A program made the translations under genes and the position numbers. A stretch of DNA of 5,745 bases. Origin: an uncultured Eubacteriales bacterium. Its GTDB lineage: Bacteria; Bacillota; Clostridia; Oscillospirales; CAG-272. The notes below the pieces were generated by a model that had not been told where the DNA came from, ran no database searches, and saw nothing but the letters and a program-made list of their open reading frames with translations. Every line of letters starts with the position of its first letter. The stretch's first letter is position 1. The stretch spans positions 1 through 5,745 of the forward strand of contig CAKSVM010000139.1 of the NCBI GenBank assembly GCA_934503195.1. The letters are read 5' to 3'. This document shows positions 1 to 5,745 of the stretch, piece by piece.

Positions 1-1
1 C

Positions 2-1108
2 TTCCGGAGGTATCACGAGCTGCTCTACGACGCTTTCCAGCGGCACGGGCTTAACATCGGCCTTCTCGCGACCGACGCGGCTACCGACTGGAGTTCGATC
101 GACTGGGCAATGGCAAACATGAATCCGATCACAAAGGACTACTGCGGTCACTGGTATGAGCATGGCGACGCGTATGACACCGGATTCTATCAGAGCTTCT
201 ACGAACGCTGCCGCGAATACACGCTGAAAGCCGCGGAAAAGGAGAAGCACTTCATCCTCGGCGAGGTCGGAGTCTCGGGCGCGAACACCGCCAAGGTCGG
301 CGCGGCTGTGCGCGATACCTGTACATATTTCGATTCGGGCGACTACAAGGGGCTTTCGCTTATGACGGCCGAGCTGATCGCGGCGGCGATAAACGCGGGG
401 GTTTTCGCGATAATGAGCTGGACCTTCTGCGACTATCCCGACCCGATGAACGGTCCGACCTTCGCCGACGAGTACTCGAGGAACTACACGAAGTACGAGC
501 CCTTCCTCGGCGGCGGGATAAACATCCGCTACAACAAGTGGGGAATGCTGAAATGGGAGGACGACGGCTCCTTCACCGCGCGTCCGCACTACTTCGCGCT
601 CGGAAATATCTATAAGTACCTGAAGCGCAACTCGAAGATAATGGAGGTTGTCTCGGACGACGAGCTTGTCCGCGCCTGCGCCGTTATGACCCGCGGCGGA
701 AAGCTCTCGGCGCTTGTCATAAACCGTTCGTCCGACGAGAAGCGGATTGAGCTTGAATTCCCCGAAAGATCGCGCTTCCGCGTGTTCTTAACCGACACGA
801 ACAATATAAAGACGAACGAGTGCGCCGATCTTCCGCGATATGACTTCACGCTCGAAGACGATTCGCTCATGATGCCGCCCGAGTCGATCGCCGTGATCAC
901 TGACGATTTTGACCCGGAAGAGCGTCACGTCGGATGCGAGCTTATCGACGGAGACAAGCTCGCGTGGAAGCCGGCAACCGACGCGCGGCATTCGTATTAC
1001 CGTATCTACGACGGCGAGCGTCAGATCGGATCAACCGTCGCGGAGAGCTTTGACGTACGCGGCGGAAATTACAGAGTTGTCTCGGTCGACCGGGACGGGG
1101 AGGAATAA
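2..1108 (+). CDS. Clan GH-A glycoside hydrolase, C-terminal part (5' end outside window)
   Basis: This is the 3' part of a gene whose frame is open from base 2; the first in-window ATG (110) lies inside the catalytic domain and is not the start. 368 residues are visible. Residues 1 to about 185 look like the last strands of a (beta/alpha)8 barrel. They include a CGHWYEHG stretch, a GEVG motif whose Glu (residue 88, codon 263-265) fits the strand-7 nucleophile of retaining clan GH-A enzymes, and MSWTF with Trp140, the usual strand-8 aromatic. A beta-rich domain follows (about 190-285), as in many GH-A enzymes, then a short fibronectin-III-like strand set (about 290-368). The role is probably hydrolysis of a beta-linked glycan or oligosaccharide; family and substrate cannot be named because the N-terminal half and the acid/base residue are missing. 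It is the first visible gene of an operon, ending one base before the next start codon. Class is fairly sure; specificity is unknown. Confidence 0.85.
   Translation, partial: FRRYHELLYDAFQRHGLNIGLLATDAATDWSSIDWAMANMNPITKDYCGHWYEHGDAYDTGFYQSFYERCREYTLKAAEKEKHFILGEVGVSGANTAKVGAAVRDTCTYFDSGDYKGLSLMTAELIAAAINAGVFAIMSWTFCDYPDPMNGPTFADEYSRNYTKYEPFLGGGINIRYNKWGMLKWEDDGSFTARPHYFALGNIYKYLKRNSKIMEVVSDDELVRACAVMTRGGKLSALVINRSSDEKRIELEFPERSRFRVFLTDTNNIKTNECADLPRYDFTLEDDSLMMPPESIAVITDDFDPEERHVGCELIDGDKLAWKPATDARHSYYRIYDGERQIGSTVAESFDVRGGNYRVVSVDRDGEE
1097..1104 (+). promoter_or_regulatory. Shine-Dalgarno site setting the start of the second glycoside hydrolase gene
   Basis: GGGGAGGA ends five bases before the ATG at 1110, inside the last codons of the preceding gene. 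The same frame is open back to an ATG at 909, but that would overlap the upstream gene by 200 bases and add 67 basic, low-complexity residues. The ribosome site and the one-base gap therefore favour 1110. Confidence 0.8.
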
Positions 1109-1109
1109 A

Positions 1110-3557
1110 ATGACAGACACCAGAAGCAAAACGATACTTCTTTTACGTGACAATTATCCCGGCTGCGAGGCCGCCGAGTGTGATTTCATCGAGTCGACAC
1201 TTGAAGGACACGGATATACCGTCCGCGGCGTGACCGTGAAGGAACTGCTGAATATGCCCTGCATGATCGGCTTCAAAAGCTTTCTGCTCATCGTTCCGGG
1301 CGCGAGAAGCCTTCCGGTTTCGACGATGGAAAAGCTCCGGGAGTTCATAGAATCGGCGGGTTCGGTACTCTTTGTCGGCGGCCCGCTCTTCTACGATCTC
1401 GTTGAGCAGGAGGACGGAAAATTCGTAAAAAAGCCGCTTGAAAACGAGCTTGACGCCGCGATGCCGATCGAGGGTCACTACGTGCGGGAAGGAATCTGCC
1501 CGTCCTACAAGACCTTTGACGCGAAGCGTATCAAATCGCTCAAAACCGCGCCGGGGCAGAATATCTTCGACGGAAAACTTGTGATTCCCACAGAATTTTC
1601 CGATGGAATCAGCGTGACAATTCCCTGCGAAACCGGAAGCCGTTTCTGGCGTTCCGGTAACAAATGCCGCTTTATTCCGCTCGTCGATTGTTATTCAGAG
1701 CCGGAGAGCGATCCATTGAAACGCGGACTCCGTAACGGTCGGCGCGGCGCGTTCGCCTTCATTGAGCTTGAACGTACAAACGGCGTCGGCTATCAGGGAA
1801 AATTCGACTACGGGCTTGTAGAAAACACGGCGGTCGGTTCGGCGGCCGCGATGATCGGCGCGCGCTGTGGAATCGAGAAGATAAGCGGCGCGGACAAGCT
1901 GCTTATAAGCGTCGCCGACAAGCTGCTCGACGGACTTTACCTCATGAGCGGCGGCGCGGACGGAATACGCTATCGCGTCGGCGAGACTGTGCGACTCGGA
2001 GCCGGAATCATGAACACATCGAGGAGATTCCGCGAGGTCTCCCTTCGGATAACGGTCGGCGAAAAGCTTTTCGAGCGTGAGCTTCTCCTCTCGCCGCGCT
2101 CGATGAAGTCGGTCGATATCGCGGAGCTTCCCGAGGCTCCGGACGGCGAAGTCGTCTGCGAGCTTATCGAATCCGGACGTGTCGCCGACTCGATAACCTC
2201 GCGTATATCGCTTGAAAAGCCTGTCCCGGTAAATGATCCGGAAAAATTCGTGCGGGTCGAGGGCGATCACTTCACGCTTTCCGGCCGACGCTGGTATATG
2301 GCCGGAATAAACTACTGGAGCACCTACAGTCCGGCGCGCGAGAAGAGCGATTACTGGCGCGGACAGTTCGATCTCTCAAACTATGATCCCGCGGTGATTG
2401 AGGGCGATCTCGCCTACGCGGCCGAGCTGGGACTGAACTGCCTTCTGACCCGGATCGATTTCACCGATCTCGACCTCGTCATACACGGACTGCGCGACTT
2501 TCTGTGGCGATGCGAAAAGCACGGACTCAGAGTCTTTCTCGCCTTCCGCGGCTATTGCAGCCGGTTCTACGACGAAAGAGCCGTCGAAAGGCTCTTCAGT
2601 CTGGTTCACATAAAGAACAATCCGACCGTTATGGCACTCGATATCGAATGGGAGTCGGCCAACGATATGCGGAATTCCTGTATCCGCGACGACTTTTCGG
2701 ACGAGTGGGAAAACTGGCTCATACGTCACTACGGAAGCGTTGAAAAGGCCGCGGAAAAGCTCGGTGAGCTTAAGAAGAACCGCTTCGGATACGTCGGCTT
2801 CCCGACCGTGAGAACGCCTGAGACCGCGAAGACCCTGAGACATTTCATGGCCGACTCGATCGACGCGGCGTGGGAAAAGTTCGTTTCGCCTTTACGAAAG
2901 CTCATCCCGAATCAGTTACTCACCTTCCGAACCGGATGCTCCTGCCCCGACACGCGTTCGCAGGCCGGGAGGTTCATAGATTTCTCCGCGCTCGAAACCT
3001 ACGATCTGCCATGCTACGGCGACCTTTCAGATCCGGAGAACGCGAAAAAGGCCGCCGCGCGTATAGTCTGCGCCACAAAAGCGGAACAATATGAAAACGG
3101 CGGCAAGCCGGTCGTCTGGGCGGAATACGGCCGCTCGGTCTGCGGCACGAAATGGGCGAAAAAGCTCATATATGACCACGAAAATCAGAAATATCACGAA
3201 AGCGAGCTTGAGGCGCAGAAACGCTACAATTCCACTATGGAGTCGGCGATGCTCGAGGCGAACGCCGCCGGAAGCGCGCCTTGGTGGTGGTGCGGAGGAT
3301 TCAGATTCACCGAGATGGCGGATTTCGGCTATCTGACGCCCGACGGACTGATGAACGAGAGCGGACGGAGCTACATTGAATTCTGCCGTGAGATGAAGAC
3401 TCATACCGATGAGCGTCCGGTCGAGGTCGTGCGCGGGAATGTCGACCGATTCCCGTCAAAAGACGCTTTCATCAGAGAGGTCTGCGTCCCGGCGGCTCTG
3501 GACGCGATTGACAATAACCGAAAGCTGGCTGTTCAAACAGAATATGAGGATATGTAA
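1110..3557 (+). CDS. Multidomain clan GH-A glycoside hydrolase (beta-galactosidase/GH42-like) with N-terminal amidotransferase-like domain
   Basis: A protein of 815 residues. Residues about 5-200 resemble the class I glutamine-amidotransferase-like fold found beside some glycosidase barrels: a strand ending in VPGARSLP near 65, then FVGGP near 88. No amidotransferase nucleophile Cys is evident, so this part is probably structural. Residues about 284-375 look like a CARDB/Ig-type beta-sandwich. The catalytic barrel begins near 385. Its strand-4 region (NPTV, then DIEWES at 511-516, then WLIRHYG followed by LG) parallels the GH42 layout of 'DNE' then 'WL..YG', making Glu515 the acid/base candidate. 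Glu672 in WAEYG is the nucleophile candidate, and WWW at 725-727 fits strand 8. The Asn that normally precedes the acid/base Glu is Trp514 here. No signal peptide is visible, so the enzyme probably acts on imported oligosaccharides in the cytoplasm. It lies one base after the previous gene and one base before the next. The clan is fairly sure; family and substrate are open. Confidence 0.87.
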   Translation: MTDTRSKTILLLRDNYPGCEAAECDFIESTLEGHGYTVRGVTVKELLNMPCMIGFKSFLLIVPGARSLPVSTMEKLREFIESAGSVLFVGGPLFYDLVEQEDGKFVKKPLENELDAAMPIEGHYVREGICPSYKTFDAKRIKSLKTAPGQNIFDGKLVIPTEFSDGISVTIPCETGSRFWRSGNKCRFIPLVDCYSEPESDPLKRGLRNGRRGAFAFIELERTNGVGYQGKFDYGLVENTAVGSAAAMIGARCGIEKISGADKLLISVADKLLDGLYLMSGGADGIRYRVGETVRLGAGIMNTSRRFREVSLRITVGEKLFERELLLSPRSMKSVDIAELPEAPDGEVVCELIESGRVADSITSRISLEKPVPVNDPEKFVRVEGDHFTLSGRRWYMAGINYWSTYSPAREKSDYWRGQFDLSNYDPAVIEGDLAYAAELGLNCLLTRIDFTDLDLVIHGLRDFLWRCEKHGLRVFLAFRGYCSRFYDERAVERLFSLVHIKNNPTVMALDIEWESANDMRNSCIRDDFSDEWENWLIRHYGSVEKAAEKLGELKKNRFGYVGFPTVRTPETAKTLRHFMADSIDAAWEKFVSPLRKLIPNQLLTFRTGCSCPDTRSQAGRFIDFSALETYDLPCYGDLSDPENAKKAAARIVCATKAEQYENGGKPVVWAEYGRSVCGTKWAKKLIYDHENQKYHESELEAQKRYNSTMESAMLEANAAGSAPWWWCGGFRFTEMADFGYLTPDGLMNESGRSYIEFCREMKTHTDERPVEVVRGNVDRFPSKDAFIREVCVPAALDAIDNNRKLAVQTEYEDM
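3546..3550 (+). promoter_or_regulatory. Shine-Dalgarno site for the SGNH hydrolase gene
   Basis: GAGGA lies eight bases before the ATG at 3559, within the last codons of the glycoside hydrolase gene. This arrangement supports translational coupling. It also selects 3559 over an upstream ATG at 3409 in the same frame, which would give a 150-base overlap with the preceding gene and push the GDS motif far from the N-terminus. Confidence 0.75.
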
Positions 3558-3558
3558 G

Positions 3559-4137
3559 ATGAAAGAAGTACTGCTTATCGGCGACTCAATCCGGATGTTC
3601 TGCCAGAATCGGATAGCCGAAACGCTTGGAGAGGGATATCATGTCAGCGCGCCGGGCGAAAACTGCCGTTTCGCGGCCTATACGCGCAACTCGCTGAGAT
3701 TCTGGCTGAAGGAGTTTCCAAGACCCGATATAATTCACTGGAACAACGGACTCTGGGACGTCGCGAGACTTTACGGCGAAAACGAGCCTTTCACTCCGCT
3801 TGACGAGTATCTGTACAATCTCGGAAGAATACTGCCGATACTGAAAACGACCGGGGCGAAGCTGATTTTCGCGACAACGACCCCGACCGACCCGCGCCGC
3901 GCCTTCCCGCGGCCCGACCTGCCCTCTTGCCACGTTAATTCCGATATCAAACGCTATAACAGCGCGGCGGTAAGGCTCATGGAGGAGAACGGCGTTATCA
4001 TAAACGATCTCTACCGTGTCGTTTCACCGCGAATTCCGGAGTACATTTCGGACGATCTTATACACCCGAACGAAGCGGGGATCGAAGCGATCGCGGAGGT
4101 CACGGCCGGAATAATCCGGAAAGCGGCGTCAGCCTGA
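3559..4137 (+). CDS. SGNH/GDSL-family hydrolase, probable carbohydrate esterase
   Basis: A 192-residue single-domain protein, close to the usual size of compact SGNH hydrolases. The N-terminus is strand one followed at once by the nucleophile block GDSI (Ser10). Gly33 and Asn35 in PGEN fit the second block. The third block is HWNNGLWD (60-67), a variant of the classical GxND oxyanion motif seen in a subgroup with an HFNWGLHD-like sequence. DDLIHPN supplies the Asp166/His169 pair of block V. There is no signal peptide, so it is probably cytoplasmic. Known members remove acetyl or other acyl groups from sugars or lipids; beside two glycosidases a sugar O-deacylase is the natural inference, but the substrate is not shown by sequence. 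It is the last gene of the operon, one base after the upstream stop codon; no gene follows for 206 bases. Confidence 0.9.
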   Translation: MKEVLLIGDSIRMFCQNRIAETLGEGYHVSAPGENCRFAAYTRNSLRFWLKEFPRPDIIHWNNGLWDVARLYGENEPFTPLDEYLYNLGRILPILKTTGAKLIFATTTPTDPRRAFPRPDLPSCHVNSDIKRYNSAAVRLMEENGVIINDLYRVVSPRIPEYISDDLIHPNEAGIEAIAEVTAGIIRKAASA

Positions 4138-4185
4138 CCCGATCCGGCGGCGCTTCGCGAAACGGCGGACGCAAAAATATAATTC

Positions 4186-4208
4186 CCTCTCAAATAAGAT
4201 TTGAGAGG
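4186..4208 (+). terminator. Perfect 10-bp inverted repeat; weak terminator or operator candidate
   Basis: CCTCTCAAAT, loop AAG, then ATTTGAGAGG: a perfect 10-bp stem with a 3-base loop, starting 48 bases after the SGNH stop codon. On the + strand no T-run follows, so it is not a classical intrinsic terminator for the operon. On the complementary strand the stem is followed by a T-rich stretch (complement of 4171-4185), but no minus-strand gene ends here. It could be a terminator acting with a factor, an mRNA 3'-end stabiliser, or a protein-binding site for the downstream gene. The hairpin is certain from sequence; its role is not. Confidence 0.45.
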
Positions 4209-4281
4209 ATCCAGTGGGCAACCGTGCAGGTCAAAAAGCCCGATAAATCCTATAAAATCTGCATCTCAAAAAAATGACGCG

Positions 4282-4292
4282 CAAGACTCTTG
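4282..4292. repeat. Short palindrome upstream of the -10 box
   Basis: CAAGA-C-TCTTG is a perfect 5-bp inverted repeat around one base, sitting where the -35 contact of the promoter candidate would fall (its -10 box is at 4308). A repressor or activator half-site pair is possible. The arms are short enough that chance is a serious alternative. Confidence 0.25.
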
Positions 4293-4307
4293 TATACTTT
4301 ATCACCA

Positions 4308-4313
4308 TATAAT
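4308..4313 (+). promoter_or_regulatory. Probable -10 element of the downstream gene
   Basis: TATAAT matches the sigma-70-type consensus exactly, within an AT-rich block just before the gene start. It would place transcription start near 4320, leaving a short leader that contains the ribosome site. The -35 region at 17-base spacing (GACTCT) is poor, so the promoter may need an activator. An alternative pairing is TTGTAT (4290-4295) with TATTAA (4313-4318) at 17 bases, but that leaves almost no leader. Confidence 0.45.
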
Positions 4314-4328
4314 ATTAATATCAAGGAA

Positions 4329-4334
4329 AAGGAG
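4329..4334 (+). promoter_or_regulatory. Shine-Dalgarno site for the downstream uncharacterised gene
   Basis: AAGGAG ends nine bases before the ATG at 4344. A GTG at 4336 is in a different frame and hits a stop after three codons. This site and the long open frame after it fix 4344 as the start. Confidence 0.75.
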
Positions 4335-4343
4335 CGTGACCTC

Positions 4344-5745
4344 ATGAATGACAGCGTACCCGAGATTGAATTGATTCCGTATGACGCGGCAAAAAGTACA
4401 GCGGATTCTGACCTTGACCGGATTATCTTCGATCTTGACAGTCAGATTGATGGTTTCTCGCCCAAAGCCGATACACTCGATTATATTATCTCGATAGCGT
4501 CGGGTATTCTTTGCGCGTCGCTCGATGTTCTCTTTGTCGGTGATTTTGACTTTGAGCGCGGACGCGGGATCGCTGATGACAAGGTGAACGGGTTCGTAAA
4601 AAAGACCGCCCATCTGCTTGGCTGCGAGGATGACGACCTGACATCCTGCGTGAAATTTCTCGAAAAGAAATTTCCGATTCCCAGTGATCGGAACACACCT
4701 GATTTCGGCGGCGGATTGCAGCATCATCTGCGGGATTTCGCGCATCATCCGACAATCGTCGGGCTTATATTCTCGCTGCTGACACAGTTCACATACAAGT
4801 CCTACGGCACAGATATAATCGGCGGATTTATTGTAGTTGACGTTCCGGAAGCCGGGAAGGCGTTCATCGGCGACGATATTCCGACAAAGATAATCTACGG
4901 AACCGTGACGTGGTTCTTCCATCTTGTAAGCGACGTCGCGGGATCGGGCGGAACAGCGGGATTTGGCGGCGGAACCGGAATTCCCGGTCCGATACTCTCG
5001 CTGGCAAAGGAACTTTCGGCACTTCCTCTGTTCAGAAACATGAAGATCGGAGATAACTCTCTGTCTGTATTTCTGTCAAAGCTCTTTAATGGCACGCTTT
5101 TCGCGGAACATGATGAGGACGGCAGAATCATCCGGGACAGTCTTCTGAGGCTCGACCTGCGCGGAGAGCTCGGAGTCGGAATTGAACTCTCAAGACAGGC
5201 AGTTCCGGTAATCGCGAACGAGTGTATAGTCAGGACGTTCTGGTTTATCCGCCGGTTTGCAGAGAAACTGCGCGACGCTGATGTCAATTCAATCGGCGGA
5301 CTTTCAGCGATCATCCCTGATTTTCCGAAGCCCTCGGAAGATCCGACGCTCGCGAGAATGCTCACGATCGCGACCGGGGTTTTCACGACGATCGACATAG
5401 GGGCGGCGGTCATCACGAAGAAGTATCTCGTCGCGGTGAATTTCGCAGGCGTCGGACGCTTCGGCGTGGCAATCGGACAGGATGTCTCGTGGTGCCTGAA
5501 AGCGCGGAATCTGAAGAAGCTGAGACAGATGTACGATGACATCAGACAAAACACATACCGGGATGAAGACGACAGGATATACACGAGAATGGGACGTGAC
5601 ACGATGAACATAGACAGATTCGGACTGACGGTCGGACAGACCGAGATACTCTACAACCTCGAATACCTCAAGACACAAAACGACATCGACCGCACATGGA
5701 TTCTGGTCGGCGGCGAGAATATAAAGGAACTCAAATCCAAGTGGC
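4344..5745 (+). CDS. Uncharacterised protein with HH-x5-HH motif and hydrophobic Asp-containing segments (3' end outside window)
   Basis: The frame is open from this ATG to the right edge: 467 codons with no stop. I do not recognise a named family, although the text resembles unannotated proteins I recall from Clostridia. Visible landmarks: an acidic N-terminus (1-45); a hydrophobic segment with Asp61 (about 46-66); FGGGLQHHLRDFAHHP, with His127/128 and His134/135, running into a hydrophobic stretch (137-150); WFFHLVSD (190-197) followed by a glycine-rich run (199-216); a second Asp-containing hydrophobic segment (TIATGVFTTIDIG, Asp351) and another hydrophobic stretch (about 366-380); then a charged, probably helical tail. 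There is no signal peptide. The His cluster could bind metal or form a catalytic site, and the hydrophobic parts could be membrane-inserted; both are inferences. It has its own promoter-like region and uses AGA/AGG for about 11 of 26 arginines, against roughly one in six in the operon upstream. Coding status is strong; function is unknown. Confidence 0.82.
   Translation, partial: MNDSVPEIELIPYDAAKSTADSDLDRIIFDLDSQIDGFSPKADTLDYIISIASGILCASLDVLFVGDFDFERGRGIADDKVNGFVKKTAHLLGCEDDDLTSCVKFLEKKFPIPSDRNTPDFGGGLQHHLRDFAHHPTIVGLIFSLLTQFTYKSYGTDIIGGFIVVDVPEAGKAFIGDDIPTKIIYGTVTWFFHLVSDVAGSGGTAGFGGGTGIPGPILSLAKELSALPLFRNMKIGDNSLSVFLSKLFNGTLFAEHDEDGRIIRDSLLRLDLRGELGVGIELSRQAVPVIANECIVRTFWFIRRFAEKLRDADVNSIGGLSAIIPDFPKPSEDPTLARMLTIATGVFTTIDIGAAVITKKYLVAVNFAGVGRFGVAIGQDVSWCLKARNLKKLRQMYDDIRQNTYRDEDDRIYTRMGRDTMNIDRFGLTVGQTEILYNLEYLKTQNDIDRTWILVGGENIKELKSKW

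Larger units (their letters stand above)
4138..4343 (+). other. Intergenic region between the glycosidase operon and the next gene
   Basis: 206 bases with no credible reading frame. The first 40 bases are GC-rich and continue the composition of the operon, with no clear hairpin plus T-run terminator. From about 4170 the sequence turns AT-rich and holds a perfect inverted repeat, several A-tracts, a short palindrome, a consensus -10 box and a ribosome site. The layout marks a transcription-unit boundary. Confidence 0.8.

Noticed and set aside
909..1109. Upstream extension of the second glycosidase gene from ATG 909
   Set aside because: It overlaps the end of the first gene by 200 bases and adds Ser/Thr/Arg-rich low-complexity sequence; the strong ribosome site and one-base gap support ATG 1110.
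1695..2270. 191-codon minus-strand frame within the second glycosidase gene
   Set aside because: It is antisense to a region with clear domain continuity on the + strand; long antisense frames are expected at this GC content.
3409..3558. Upstream extension of the SGNH gene from ATG 3409
   Set aside because: It lies inside the preceding coding gene in another frame; the catalytic GDS motif belongs near the N-terminus, which the ATG at 3559 gives.
4127..4137. GTCA-gcc-TGAC as an operon terminator hairpin
   Set aside because: The stem has only four pairs, overlaps the stop codon and has no T-run.
4251..4256. TATAAA as an alternative -10 box
   Set aside because: No acceptable -35 hexamer lies at 16-18 bases, and it is farther from the gene than the exact TATAAT at 4308.
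4302..4922. 206-codon minus-strand frame
   Set aside because: It lies opposite the motif-rich + strand gene, has no convincing ribosome site and shows no recognisable domain; the + frame continues without a stop to the window end.
4895..5611. 238-codon minus-strand frame with a hydrophobic start
   Set aside because: Its Ser/Pro/Arg-rich composition is what the reverse complement of the + strand codons produces. It also overlaps another minus-strand frame and has no supported start.
1..5745. CRISPR arrays, tRNA/rRNA genes, insertion sequences or attachment sites
   Set aside because: I saw no spaced direct repeats, cloverleaf-like segment, transposase motif or terminal repeats on reading both strands.

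Overview
The window reads as a high-GC bacterial chromosome segment with purine-rich Shine-Dalgarno sites and closely packed genes. All four genes that I accept are on the + strand. The style (tandem intracellular glycoside hydrolases plus a SGNH esterase, strong GGAGG-type ribosome sites, and a downstream protein resembling uncharacterised Clostridia proteins I remember) suggests an uncultured Bacillota/Clostridia-like gut or rumen bacterium. This placement is an inference with low to moderate confidence; no rRNA or marker gene is present to fix it.

Positions 2-4137 hold the 3' end of a carbohydrate-degradation operon. First comes a clan GH-A glycoside hydrolase cut off by the left window edge (2-1108). 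One base later comes a large multidomain GH-A enzyme with an N-terminal glutamine-amidotransferase-like fold (1110-3557). One base after that comes a small SGNH/GDSL hydrolase (3559-4137). The single-base gaps imply co-transcription and translational coupling. The two genes with intact N-termini show no signal peptide. The likely picture is import of oligosaccharides, trimming by two retaining glycosidases, and removal of ester groups (for example acetyl) by the SGNH enzyme, all in the cytoplasm. The actual sugar is not determinable from the sequence.

Positions 4138-4343 are intergenic. They hold a perfect 10-bp inverted repeat without a T-run after it on the + strand, an AT-rich promoter-like block and a strong ribosome site.

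Positions 4344-5745 are one continuous open frame running off the right edge (467 codons visible). It encodes a protein with no assigned function, with a His-His-x5-His-His motif, a glycine-rich stretch and hydrophobic segments that each carry a buried-looking Asp. Two of these segments resemble each other. Its arginine codon use differs from the operon to its left, and it appears to be a separate transcription unit. It is the least explained and most interesting item in the window. The long minus-strand frames lying over it are judged to be antisense shadows.
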